Assembly (NCBI GenBank): GCA_003008705.1
Contig: PDUO01000001.1
Span: forward strand, 1,605,694-1,669,693
Reading direction: 5' to 3'
From: Pezicula radicicola
Lineage: Eukaryota > Ascomycota > Leotiomycetes > Helotiales > Dermateaceae
DNA: 64,000 nt
Shown here: one piece after another, positions 47,069 through 58,929 of the stretch
How the letters are laid out: each line of letters opens with the position of its first letter
Position numbering within the stretch: the first letter of the stretch is position 1
The notes under the pieces: generated by a model
The model's input: the letters and a program-made list of their open reading frames with translations, nothing else
What the model was told of the DNA's origin: nothing
Database searches by the model: none
Made by a program: the position numbers and the translations under genes

Positions 47069-47689
47069 AATGGAGACAGGTTCAGGCGCATTCTGGGGAA
47101 GGGCTTTCGAGATAAAGGGCGCTTCTTGGATCGTTCTATTGAGAATGGCTTGGCAGAATGAGTGTAGAAGAAAGTATATAGCGAATAAAGAAGGGTTAAA
47201 GTTAAAAATGTACAGGACAATGAAAGGACAAACTGTCTTTCTGCGTTTGCGCCTATGTTCACTTTGAATTGCAAACAACGACAACGACAGCGATGGAGTT
47301 CGTACAGTTTATGAAACAATGGCTGCGATGAGAAATGTCTTGGTGTCCGCACAGACAAAAATCCAGGAGGAGGAGCTGGAGAACAGAACGACAGATCAGC
47401 GCCCCTTTAAATTTACTTTAAATAGCCCATGCAGATCTACCGAGTCCGGAAAACATCCCTGCTTGCACCAAACCGTTCCCAACGTCGCGCTCTCGTTTGG
47501 CCGTCGCGTCGTTCTGAGGAGAAGCTCCAAACCACCAAACTCTCGCATCAAAACAACTCCACTGTATCCACCAAACGTAAGAATTTGTATCAACTGCTGC
47601 CCTTGTACTTTCGCTGTGCACAATTGCATTGGCAATCCCAGTCTACCCTCAGATTATTATCCCCACACCTTAAACTCTTCTCTGGCATC
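47069..47689. promoter_or_regulatory. Divergent promoter region, PXA-PX / SUB1
   Basis: 621 bases between divergent start codons. No clear regulatory motif. Apparent frames inside it continue from the flanking genes and are not separate genes. Confidence 0.45.
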
Positions 47690-48310
47690 ATGGTCAAATC
47701 ACGAAAGCGCGAACGCGACGAGGTCGATAGCTACCAAAGTGATGGCGGCTTCATTTCAAATGATGACGGCAAAGCCCCTAGCGCTCCGAAAAGTAAGAAG
47801 CCCAAGAAGGCTTCTGTCTCTGCCGGCGAGAATAAAGACGAGGAGGGAAATCCGTTCTGGGAGGTAGTTCATCCCATGTCCAACCAAGCTTTGACCTCAA
47901 TTTCAATGGGTGATACTGACATTAATATCAATCTTAGCTCTCTTCAGGCAAACAGCCACGACGTGTAGCAATCCAGGAGTTCAAGAATATGAAGCTGATT
48001 GCCATCCGCGAGCATTATTTCAAGGACGAGAAAATTATGCCGGGCAAGAAAGTAAGCCGATGAAAGTTGTTCATATATGCCTTGAGACTAACAATCTCAG
48101 GGAATCTCTTTGACTGTCGATCAATACACAGCACTACTCAAAGCAATTCCTCAGATCAATGCCAGTCTCAAAAATTCCGGCGTTGCCATTGATGAATCCG
48201 ATACGAAAATGGAGGAGGTAGAATCCGAAGCCGACACGAAGCCCCAGAAGAGAGTTAGAGCCAAGATTGAGAAGAAAAACATCGAGGCTACGAGTGACGA
48301 AGAAGAATGA
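47690..48310 (+). CDS. sub1: Transcriptional coactivator SUB1/PC4
   Basis: Three exons, 47690..47863, 47938..48051, 48101..48310; 165 residues. PC4/Sub1 is a single-stranded-DNA-binding coactivator of RNA polymerase II that also acts in initiation, elongation and repair. The short basic, Ser-rich N terminus (MVKSRKRERDEVD) leads into the PC4 domain (~55-125): RRVAIQEFKNMKLIAIREHY, FKDEKIMPGKKGISLTVDQY, LLKAIPQINASL. The tail is charged (EEVESEADT). All three exons join in phase. Size and domain match fungal orthologues. Confidence 0.93.
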
Positions 48311-49001
48311 ATACGAAAGGCTCAGGATATACGTATATTTTCACGGTGTTTTTGAAGCGTCGATCTATGAACCCAGCTGGACTTTCTTGCTATTGGCGTT
48401 GGCTGGCTTTCGGGTCACCGGGTGCGAAATAATACCAAATGACTTACTGCGGAGTATTATCGATAGCGCAGTTTGAGAGCATGCAATCGATTGATTACTC
48501 TCTTCTAATGTTGAGCTGCTCAAACGCTCCAGATGTCATAGGTGTCACCAAACCCAAGCGCCAACAGTAAGGGGCGGAATAGGAATAGGAAGTAAGAATA
48601 GTTGTGCACAAATATTGGCTGCAGTGCTCTTCCTATGGTTACTGACTTTACTTAGGCCACACAAATTATGTACACCGGCAAAGAAACATTTATAATAAGA
48701 CCATAATAATTGTCGATGTGCAACCCCTCCGCCTCTAGCTGGAAGAGGAAAGAGTCATGGAGTAGTCTTGCTCCCCTCCGTCACTGTAGTATACTTCTAT
48801 CCCTACTAAGCTGCTCAAGTCAAGCACCTGATTCAATTAATAGAACGACTACTATACGTGGAATATGCTCAGCACCGTATATTCTTTTTAGAGCCGCTGC
48901 CGATGAGTCTATGAATCGCTTAATTTTAAGAATCCTTTTCCGAATTACTAAACTCAAGTGAGCTACCTAAATGGTAGTAGCTAAAGAATGCCTAGATACT
49001 T
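48311..49001. other. Spacer between SUB1 and the decayed ammonia-lyase
   Basis: Gene-free. Units of the 18-bp family appear at 48806-48841 and 48940-48975. Confidence 0.5.
48806..48975 (+). repeat. Two pairs of 18-bp family units
   Basis: CTAAGCTGCTCAAGTCAA and GCACCTGATTCAATTAAT at 48806-48841, then CCGAATTACTAAACTCAA and GTGAGCTACCTAAATGGT at 48940-48975, each pair in 18-bp register. The sequence between the pairs is unrelated. Confidence 0.6.
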
Positions 49002-50107
49002 TTATTGCTTGGTTCTATATTTTTTTGTCCATTCAGTGCATAGCAGTACTATCACAGAATCCGTTCCCAGACCGGCCCTAGCCCCCTCATTCATCAAACC
49101 TCGAAGTCCAGCGAGCGTCGCGGCGCCGCATGGCCCTGCATGAATATCATATCTTAGGAGCTCTAAGACAGCTTGATCGACTGCGACGTCATCAACTGCT
49201 ATTGCGATACTCACACCGTCCTTCAATACTGGCTATGCACTTGCTGAGAGTGTGCTGTAGTACATTCCTGTGCATATAGTAAATGAACTCTGTACAGCGG
49301 TAGACTTCCCTGCCTCAAGGCTTGCTTTCAAGCACGCTGCTGCTTCTGGCTCAACACTCAGGATCTTCGGTGGGTCTTGTGCATAGCTTCTTCGAAAATG
49401 GACCACTGTGGCCTGGCACAAACTCCCAACTCCAACTGGAGAGATGACATGAGTGATTCTAGGCACATTTGCTAAGTGCACTTGCTCTTCAAGCTCATCA
49501 AACATCGTCTGATAGCCATCAACCATCCACTGTGCTGTTTCGTCTCCTAGCTCCAATGCCGTATCGCTGACGAGCACACCGTTCCCGTCTGAGTGGCGCT
49601 CAGCAGCCATCTTTGTCGCAATCACTGTTTGGTCGTAGTCTTTGCCGACCTCGACAACGACTTCAGCCCCTTCTTCCTCAATGTAGGACTTAACGTCATC
49701 GTCTAGTGAGTGTGGAACATGAATTCGAACATCTATGCCAAGATACTTTGCCATGCGCGCAACAGCACGACCATGATTCCCATCCGTGGCGGCGTAAAGA
49801 GTAAGCTTTGCTTTTACAGCAGCAGCAGAAAGATTTGCCAACGGATTTGCACCACTGCTCAGATCTAGAAATGTTGACACTGGTAGGCCGAGTTTTTTTT
49901 AGCGACAGCTTGCGCTGTTGCCCAACTAGCACCCAGGACTTTAAAAGCTGGAAGACCAAGGCGGTAACTTTCATCTTTCAAGAGGATTTGCGCAACACCT
50001 AGCTCTTTAGCAATATTGGGAAGACTGAGAAGAGGTGTTGGGTCATAGCCGGGCAAATTACGATGGAACGCTCTAATGTTAGGATTGCTTTGGAAAACGG
50101 ACCCGTC
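49002..50107 (-). pseudogene. Diaminopropionate ammonia-lyase, decayed
   Basis: Minus-strand homology to fold-type II PLP enzymes of the DpaL type, which convert 2,3-diaminopropionate to pyruvate and ammonia. The PLP lysine region (LPAFKVLGASW), ATDGNHGRAVARMAKYLG, SPVGVGSL and the C-terminal GPCGAATLAGL are recognisable. Three defects are visible. No start codon is available: the upstream frame is closed by TAA at 50110-50108. A frameshift falls in a run of eight A (minus strand, 49893-49900). An in-frame TAG at 49235-49233 stands where the family has a tryptophan (SASA-stop-PVLKDG). A neat intron does not fix either internal break. The stop fits a TGG to TAG change, which is CpA to TpA on the other strand and compatible with RIP, but one site proves nothing. 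A sequencing error in the homopolymer could explain the frameshift, not the stop. Confidence 0.85.
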
Positions 50108-50476
50108 TTAGAGTTGAGTTTTGTTGAAGAATATTTTTGATGACATCCTCTGGGATTCGGCCATGAATGCTCTTTGGTAATATCCTTGACTTCCTAGGAG
50201 ACTGCTGTGGAGGTATATTGTTTATTCACACGTGATCGTCCCCCACTACTGTAATGGTGTAATCGTGTAAGGCGCAACCGGACTTCCCTCTCCGTCGTAC
50301 CTGAACATTTCTTAGAGCACTTCTTTACAGTGGCGTATCCATCTTTGTAATTTATACCTATAATACAATCCTCGAGGTACTTCTCTGGACCAAATGAAAT
50401 AACTGCTACACTTTACACTTCTCTTTACTTTGGCAAACATAGCCATATCTGAGTCGATTGCCCCACTACAACGAGT
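50108..50476. other. Region between the pseudogene and 5-oxoprolinase
   Basis: About 370 bases, presumably the former divergent promoter of both genes. No clear motif. Confidence 0.4.
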
Positions 50477-53400
50477 ATGGCTTCACAAACGCAGGAGAGA
50501 GGCATTCGAATTGCCATAGATGTAATTTCCCCGTTCACTTTATTTTTTTCATACTCGTGTTGGGTGCTCTTCAGGATCTAGCTAAGATAATGCCAAAGCT
50601 GTGCCTCTTACTCTTAAGGTTCTATGACCAAGGTCAGGTCAAGTGACCTCTTACCTTGTACAGCTCCCCATAAGTATGGCAACATCATCACTTAGAGATC
50701 GCTGATAATGAAACTAGCGGGGAGGAACTTTCACGGACTGTGTTGGCAATCCGGGAACTGGTCGCATGGAAGACGATGTCATCATCAAGCTTTTATCAGA
50801 AGATCCGTCAAACTACGACGATGCTCCACTGGAAGGGATCCGGAGACTGATGTCAAAATTCCTAAAGAAAGAAATTCCTCGTGGCGAGGCCCTGGATACA
50901 ACGAAAATTGAGTCAATTCGAATGGGCACTACAGTCGCTACTAATGCCCTACTCGAGAGGAAAGGCGAGAAGATTGCTATGGTTGTGACGAGAGGGTTCA
51001 AGGATTGTCTGGAAATTGGCAACCAGTCTCGGCCTAAGATTTTTGATCTTGCGATTCGAAAACCTGATGTTCTCTATGAAACTGTGGTGGAAATTGACGA
51101 GCGAGTTACACTGGAAGATTACGCTGAAGATCCAGAGCGCAACAATACGAAAACGGGACCACGGGCTTCTGAAAATGGTACCGAGGAGCTTGTTAGGGGT
51201 CTCTCGTCAGAAGCTGTCCGGATTTTACAACGGCCTGAGGAAGAGACGATTCGAAAGCAGTTGCAAGAAGTGTATGATCAAGGCATCAAAAGTATTGCTG
51301 TATGCCTGATGCACGGGTACACCTTTCCGGACCATGAAGCACTTGTAGGACGTATTGCTAGAAGTATAGGGTTCAACCATGTCTCTTTGAGCCATGAGCT
51401 TATGCCCATGATCAAACTCGTTCCCAGAGCTACATCGGCATGTGCAGATGCTTACCTGACTCCGGCGATCAAGAAGTACATTGCAGGCTTTCAGAAAGGG
51501 TTTGAGGGTGGCCTAGGGACAGAGAGCGTGAAGAATGAAAAGGGAGCAAAAAGCGCCAGGTGTGAATTCATGCAGAGTGATGGTGGCCTAGTCGACGTGG
51601 ACAATTTTTCTGGCTTGAAAGCTATTCTCTCAGGTCCGGCTGGGGGAGTAGTCGGATACGCACTCACTTCATATGATCCAGAGACCAAGACTCCCGTTAT
51701 CGGATTCGACATGGTAATGCAAATACTATAGAGACTAGTATATATGCAGCTGCTAACATTGCTAATAGGGCGGAACCTCCACTGATGTATCAAGATATGG
51801 TTCTGGAAGATATGAGCATGTATTCGAGACAACAACAGCTGGTGTTACCATACAATCTCCCCAGTTGGATATCAACACAGTAGCAGCTGGTGGTGGCTCA
51901 CGTCTTTTCTTCCGCAATGGTCTTTTTGTGGTGGGTCCAGAATCTGCAGGAGCACATCCTGGACCAGCTTGCTACCGTAAAGGCGGTCCAGCAACGGTAA
52001 CTGATGCCAACCTATTTCTAGGCCGGCTTTTGCCAGACTTCTTCCCCAAGATCTTTGGAAAGAATGAGGATGAAGGTTTAGACGTGCAAGCAAGCGAGAA
52101 GGTCATCCAGGAGTTAGCCGAGCAGATCAGTAAAGAGAATGGCAAGACCATGACTGCCGATGAAGTTGCTTACGGATTTTTAACAGTCGCAAACGAGACT
52201 ATGACAAGACCTATTAGATCTTTAACCGAAGCAAAAGGCCATGATACTTCGAAGCATCGCCTGGCAACATTTGGCGGTGCTGGTGGCCAGCATGCTGTGG
52301 CAATCGCGGAGAGCTTAGGTATTCGGCAGATCCTTGTACATCGATATTCTTCGGTTCTCTCTGCATACGGAATGGCTTTGGCAGATGTTGTTGATGAGCG
52401 TCAAGAGCCAGAATCAAAGGTTTGGGCGGACAAAGGCGATGCACGGGAGCAATTAAAGGAGAAGATGGCTGAACTAAAGGAAAAGTCGCAGCAAGCATTA
52501 CAAGACCAAGGCTTCCAGAAAGACTCCATTGTCTTCGAGGAGTACCTGAACATGCGGTACAGGGGAACAGAGTCAGCTCTTATGGTTGTCAAGCCGGAGA
52601 AGGAAGACGCGGAGAAAGAATTTGGCGGCGATGAGTGGGCTTTTGGGAAAGCTTTCGTTAAGCAACATCAACAGGAATTTGGCTTCACGTTGCCAGACCG
52701 GGATATAATTGTCGATGATGTGCGGGTGCGAGGCATCGGCAAGAGCTTCGAAGGACTTGATAAGACTGTCGATCAGCAACTAAAGGAAATAAAAGCCAAG
52801 GACATCGAAATCGGATCAAAAGAGTACGGGAGATCCACAGTGTACTTCGAAGGAGGAAGAAGAGATACTCCTATTTACAAGCTAGAGAACTTGGATGTTG
52901 GTGACAAGATCAAAGGACCGGCTGTTTTGGCAGATGGTACACAGACTATTGTCGTTACTCCAGGTGCCACGGCACTCATCATAGAAACTCATGTAGTCAT
53001 CAATGTTGGTGACTCCGAAGGAAAAGACAGGTAAGTGCAAGCAATCTCATTCCTTCAATTTCCTCGCTTGTTGACAACCACTAAAGCATCTTGCCAACCG
53101 AGTCCAAGGATGTCGATCCCATCATGCTCAGTATCTTTGCCCACCGCTTTATGGCGATTGCCGAGCAAATGGGTAGAGCTCTCCAAAAGACAAGCGTTAG
53201 CACCAATGTCAAAGAACGTCTCGACTATTCTTGCGCATTATTCGACAGCACCGGTGGTCTGGTAGCTAACGCTCCACATCTTCCAGTCCACTTGGGCTCC
53301 ATGTCAACTTGCGTGAAGAGACAGGCTGAGATCTGGCGAGGAAAGTTGGTGAAGGGAGATGTTATTGTCTCCAACCACCCCGAATATGGAGGAACACATC

Positions 53401-54929
53401 TTCCTGATATCACAGTTATCACCCCGGCGTTCAATTCCGCTGGTGATAAGATCCTCTTTTATGTAGCTTCGAGAGCACACCATGCCGATATTGGCGGCAT
53501 TTTACCTGGTAGTATGCCACCTCACTCTAGGGAGCTCTTCCAGGAGGGAGCAGCCATCAAGTCAGAGAAACTTGTAAGTGCTGGACGGTTTAACGAGGAT
53601 CGGATAACCGAGCTGCTCCTCAAAGATCCCGCGAAGTACCCAGGATGCAGTGGCACAAGATGTTTAGCAGATAACTTGTCCGACTTGAAAGCACAAATCT
53701 CCAGCAACATGAAAGGTATCAATCTGATTTCCACTCTTATTGAAGAGTATGGAGAGGAAACTGTAAACTTCTACATGGTTAGCATCCAGAACAACGCCGA
53801 GTCAAGTGTCAGAAATCTCCTCAAGGAGGTGAGCAAGAGATTTGAAGGCCAAGACCTTTCAGCAGTTGACTACATGGACGATGGAAGTCCTATTAAGTTA
53901 AAAGTCTCGATAGACGCTGAGAAGGGCGAGGCAGTATTCGATTTTGCCGGCACCGGGCCTGAAGTTTATGGTAAGATACTCGGATCTCATTAAATTATAA
54001 AGACTTTACTGACAATTTTAGGAAACACAAACGCCCCACAAGCTGTTACATACAGCGCCATCATTTACTGTCTACGTTGTCTGATCTCAGAAGACATACC
54101 ACTCAACCAGGGGTGCCTCAAACCCATTAAAGTCCTTATCCCACCCAAATCCTTCCTCTCGCCCTCAGACAAAGCAGCAGTCGTAGGTGGCAACGTCCTT
54201 ACCAGCCAGAGAGTCACAGATGTCATTCTGAAGGCATTCCAGGCCTGCGCAGCAAGCCAAGGAGATTGCAACAATCTGACTTTCGGCTTTGGTGGTAATG
54301 TTGAGGGGCAGGCAAGTGTCAAGGGTTTCGGATATTATGAGACCATTGCTGGAGGAAGTGGCGCGGGGCGTGATTGGGACGGTACAAATGGTGTGCACAC
54401 TCATATGACGAATACTCGAATCACAGACGCTGAGGTCTTTGAGCGTCGGTACCCTGTCCTGTTACGAGAGTTCTCATTGAGAGCCGGATCAGGCGGTGCT
54501 GGCAAACATAGAGGTGGAGATGGTGTGATCCGCGACATTGAATTCCGAATTCCAGTTCAAGTCTCCATCTTGAGTGAGCGACGTGTATACCATCCATACG
54601 GACTCGAAGGAGGTGAAGATGCTCAGTGCGGACTCAATATCTGGGTACGCAAGGTAGAGACTTCGAACCCAGAACGGTCTGATAAGTTATTGAACGGTTC
54701 GACAGACAAGTTAGATGAGGTAGTATATGAAGAGCGGAGAATCAATATGGGTGGAAAGAATACAGCTGCTATGCAGGCTGGCGAGAGGATTATCATCTGT
54801 ACGCCAGGTGGAGGCGGTTGGGGAAAAGTTGGGGATAAGAAGGAGGAGAAGGAGAAGATTAGAGATCCGAAACTTGCTTGGAGAGGTGGAAGTCATGCTA
54901 GTCGAGAAGAGACGGCGCTTCAAGCTTAG
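50477..54929 (+). CDS. oxp1: 5-oxoprolinase (ATP-hydrolysing), OXP1/OPLAH-like
   Basis: Five exons: 50477..50521, 50718..51713, 51769..53030, 53087..53970, 54022..54929; 1364 residues. The enzyme opens 5-oxo-L-proline to glutamate using ATP, closing the glutathione salvage cycle in the cytosol. The first exon (IRIAID) joins to [15 protein letters not shown], the phosphate-binding start of the Hydant_A_N domain. Later are [14 protein letters not shown], the ATPase-like motif of hydantoinase A split by intron 2, [11 protein letters not shown], then the hydantoinase B domain ([49 protein letters not shown]) and the C-terminal [10 protein letters not shown]. All conserved blocks are present and in frame, in contrast to the decayed neighbour. 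The 196-nt intron 1 is longer than usual for this genome. Confidence 0.95.
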
Positions 54930-55809
54930 AGTAATCATAGGTACATGTATAGAATAATGGAATAGTAGAATGGTAGAAATTCCTATGTATTGTGAAGGAC
55001 CCGGTCAATTCGTGATGCCCTCCTTTCCATCACTATCCTTTCTATATAGTTCATTGAAATGAATAACTCACTCAAGTTAAGTGACTAGGTAGTCATTCCG
55101 CTCTTATATAGTTACATAGTGCAGCTTACTGGTGTTTATCACTAAACAAGAGACGGAAGGAAGTTCATTACTAGTGGATTGACATAAATCTCAAAAACTT
55201 GTAATATTATGTCCTAGAAAGCAGTAATTACTGTACACCAATGAGTTCTGCCAAGTACTTTTCATGGAATAGAGTTCGTGAGTTTGAGATCATGCTCGAA
55301 GCTAAAGCTTTGAGAAAGACCTTAATGACTGGCTTGGCATCTACTTATGCTTAACATCTGTAACTTCCATGGGGCCTTATTGTGGGCTTAGTTCTGAGGT
55401 GTCGATAATCGTGCCCTCGCTCTCCAGAACAAAAACTTAGTTAGCACCAAAATTGCTATAATCACTGGTAGGAAGAAAAAGAGCGCATCGCCGAATCCAA
55501 TGCCCTCAATTTGGTACTGCTATGCTAGACTATTATTACCACACCTAATGCTCTTCCGTCGTCAAAATGCCGTTTTGGTGAAACCGTCTCGATCGATCGA
55601 AAAGTTCGTGGAAACGGATCTAGAAACACAGTGTAAAGTATTGCAGAAAGAAAGTGATCAGCACCCAGAGAAAGTTAAGCTTTTGTCCTCCGTGTACACG
55701 CCCCGAATACTGATGACCTGTTTACTCAGCGGTATCCAGCTCATCATGGGCTGGGGGAGGAGAGTCCAAGGGAACTACCGGTAACGAGCATCAGTGGACT
55801 GATATCAGA
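54930..55809. other. Convergent 3' region, OXP1 / SR protein
   Basis: AT-rich, no gene. One pair of 18-bp family units lies at 55063-55098 (ATAACTCACTCAAGTTAA then GTGACTAGGTAGTCATTC). Confidence 0.5.
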
Positions 55810-56973
55810 TTATCTTTCGCGAACTGGAAGTGTGAAGTCACCTTTCCTGTCATCACCATTGCTCATCTTGTGGTCTTCATCACGGTCATCCTTAATGTCC
55901 CGGTCCCGGTCCCTGGTATAAGTATAAGCATATCTACATGTTAGAAACCTCGGTGATATATATGCTTACCGATCTTCTGGTGTACGAGAGCGGTCGATAC
56001 GGTCACGTCGATCATAGTCGCGGCTACGGCGATCATCCTTTCGTGGAGAGTAGTCGCGACCACGGCGTGGGGATGGAGTGCGTCCTCGGCGTGGAGAGCG
56101 GCGTCTGGAGGAGGGTGCATCGCGAGAACGGCCATCATCGAAGCGCCATGAGGCTGATGGTGGAGTTCTTGCCCACTGCGCAAGGTGTTAGACGTAGAAA
56201 CAATACTTGGGTGTAAGATGTGACTTGCCTCTATCTTTAGAAGATCATCTCTGCCAATTCGCTTGTTGTGCATTTCGTGATATGCGTCATCTGCGTCGCG
56301 ACGATCCTCATATTCGACAAAGGCAAACCTACTTTAGTGTCAAGATATCTATTAGAGTTGACTTGAATGGGGGTTCGGGACAGACATACAGACGGCTCGC
56401 AGCAGTACGGGGCGCTGGAATGTCACAGCGGACGAGGCGGCCATATCTGCGAAATCGACTGTTAGATCATGCTTGTTGCTTTTGGGGCAAGGACGGAGTG
56501 AGAGAAAGAGCAAGAGATGAAATAATGATAGTAAAGCTTTCATTCCGCCCGGTGGCGACGAGGATCTCGCGCACGAGAAAGACAATAGTCGAAGCATTGC
56601 GCGACCGCTCGATCGAACGAAGGGGGAGGGAGGAAGCGTGGGAGGCAGGAGACGAGTAACGGTGACAGCGAAGTCTCGACGAATGAAGGACGAGGACTGG
56701 GGGATAGCTCATCGCACTCGAGGTTGATATATATCGAGGAATCGACGTTCAGTTGACATACCGTTCGAATTCGTAGGCAAGGTCGCGTGCTCGAGTTCCA
56801 GGGCCAAAACCCTTTTGAAAGGAAGGTCAGTACAGTTGAGCTTGAGAGGATGGCGATGCAGACGGAGGAGGAGGCGGATGAAGACGGAGATGGAGATGGA
56901 GATGGAGAATGCAGAGGGAGAAGGGCGGACGTACAGTGACGTAGAGGGTGGTTCCTCCTTCACGGCGAGACAT
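55810..56973 (-). CDS. Single-RRM SR-like pre-mRNA splicing factor
   Basis: Six exons: 56973..56935, 56811..56762, 56446..56390, 56328..56229, 56175..55970, 55912..55810; 184 residues. One N-terminal RRM (~8-80; RNP2 TLYVTGF, RNP1 RLFAFVEYED) is followed by an Arg/Ser and Arg/Asp tail (SSRRRSPRRGRTPSPRRG, RDYDRRDRIDRSRTPEDR). This is the plan of SR proteins, which bind exonic enhancers and recruit the spliceosome. It resembles S. pombe Srp1; the exact orthologue is uncertain. Intron 4 begins GCAAGT and ends GCAG, a textbook GC-AG intron. Without splicing it the frame would continue into non-RS sequence, so this is a plausible regulation point. Confidence 0.8.
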
Positions 56974-57665
56974 CTTTGCTGTTGTGCTTAAGAAAGATGC
57001 TGTTTGTGTTGCGAAGATGGGTGGGCCAAGTTGCGAAAGCAGAGCTAGAAAAAAAGGGTTCGAATGGTATTTGCGCAAGGCGAGTTGAAGATTCGTATGG
57101 CTGTCCTAAGCTGAGGCTCGCGACAGGATGAGGACAAAACTAGCTCCCCACAAATAAGGCAAGGTTAGAACTTCCCGTCAGCGCGCGCGCATAATATGTC
57201 ACATGACACAGATATCTGAATTGCCATTCACCAGGATTCCTAATTAAGGTAGATTGGCTAGGGCACTCACTGTATGATTTTGAGGGAAAGCTTTTGATTT
57301 GGCTGGCAACTTTAAGTCTACGAAATTCTCTTCTGCAATTACTTTATTTCTTAGGTAGATAGGAGCCATACTGTGCACTATCTGCGATCTGAGATCAATG
57401 TCTCAAAGGCTCTTCTCAGCTATTCTATTACTCCCTTTTTGAATGAAAGAAACACTGAGAGAGATCTACGTCTTTCTACAAGCTGTACATGCGCCCCTGT
57501 CCCAATGCCTACCCAATACAGCCGTGCCAAATACCTCGTCATGTACAGATCTTTTGCTTCCTTTCTGTGGTCTTTTCGGGTTGACGCACCTTTCGCCAAT
57601 AGGATCTTTGATGGTGTTCGTGGGAGAATCTGGGATTTTGAGGCTGTGTCGCAATGACCAACAAC
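56974..57665. other. Spacer between SR protein and carrier gene
   Basis: Promoter of the SR gene and 3' UTR of the carrier gene. A (GC)n run, GCGCGCGCGC, lies at about 57181-57190. Nothing else is recognised. Confidence 0.45.
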
Positions 57666-58929
57666 TCAAATGACAGCCTCCGCCTTAAGACCTACCAGGG
57701 CATCTCTGCACACCTCGTAACTGAGCCAGCTCGATGCCATACTTGGTGCTACTTTTAAAAGGTTTGGGACGATGCCTTTGTATAAGCCCTTAACACCTTC
57801 TTGTCTGACAATAACCTTTATAGCATCCGGAATGGACTTGTACTGATAGCCCATGCCCGACATGGTATTAATTTGAAAGCGGCGGCGTAGCACATCACTG
57901 TTCTCGGTTAGTCAGAGTTTCCTCAGAGGTTGTTTATGTCCCACTTACAATGGGTATGTACACGTCTGGGCCACAGCTCCAGATATTGCACCAGCAGCTA
58001 ATTTGCGAACCGCGCTAGGGTTCTCATCACCATCTGGTGTCAAGTACTGCCGTACGAGTTCATAGGTCATGAAGTTTAGACCGACCTAGATGAAAGATTA
58101 GAGCTAAATCAACAGGTATTTAGTTTTCACATACGTATGGAGCAACGCCAGCAACTGTAGGGATGATGCCACGGTACAGAGCAGTAACACCACCCTCGGT
58201 TTTGTACATGATAACCATCGTTTCCCACATGCCTGGAAGTTTTGACCTTGCTGATCCGCCCAGGGCAGCGAACGACGCTGACTGAATGGATAACCGAGTT
58301 CGGACAATGTCAAGAGGATATGTGAAGAACACTGATGTAATACCAGCAGCTCCACCACAAAGTAAACGTCTGCCAGAGTCCATCCCAACACCAGGCGAAC
58401 TTTCAAAGAACTAGTAACAAAAATTAGCAATTGATCTTTTGTGACAGTGTATTATAGCTTGACAAGATGCAGTTTTGCATGTTTCCATGCATTCTCTCAC
58501 TGGCTCTTGACTCAATAAAACAACGCACCCTTTTGTAGAAGTTGTAGCTCCCAAATTGTACTGCGGAGTATGGTACAATCCGGATACAATTTGTTCCATT
58601 GCCTCTCATGAAGCCTTTGAATCCTTCTTCCCTCCACATTTTCATGAGGCCTTTGCCAACTGACAGCTTGTATTCTTCGCGACCGACACTCTGGATCTGG
58701 AAAAGAATTTTCAAGCGTTCTAATGGTGAGACGACAGTCCTCGAGACGGCTCCTGCTACTCCTCCTGCGCAAAAAGCTGCTACTACAGGCTGCGAAATGA
58801 ACTCGCGGAACTGTAAGAGTTTTGGTCCATGCTTCGGTTTGAGGACATCATTTGCGGACTACGACGAGGACCAGAGTTAGAATATATCACGGCACCATTA
58901 GCGCAAAAGCACAAACTTACAGCAGACAT
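57666..58929 (-). CDS. Mitochondrial carrier, APS/PAPS-type (YPR011C-like)
   Basis: Five exons: 58929..58921, 58858..58529, 58410..58135, 58085..57949, 57897..57666; 327 residues. It has the three tandem carrier repeats of the SLC25 family, each with the P-x-[DE]-x-x-[KR] signature: SPLERLK, YPLDIVR, YPFDVLR, and matching aromatic/acidic gates after each. Sequence resembles S. cerevisiae YPR011C, which carries adenosine 5'-phosphosulfate and PAPS across the inner mitochondrial membrane; this assignment is by resemblance. Related carriers of the SLC25A42/CoA group are the main alternative. The first exon codes only MSA, so the gene has a nine-base coding first exon. Reading stays open through all joins. 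Confidence 0.85.

Noticed and set aside
47069..47284. Upstream extension of the PXA-PX protein
   Set aside because: Open in frame, but AT-rich and Phe/Ile/Tyr-rich like a leader. The ATG at 47068 precedes the first family-like sequence.
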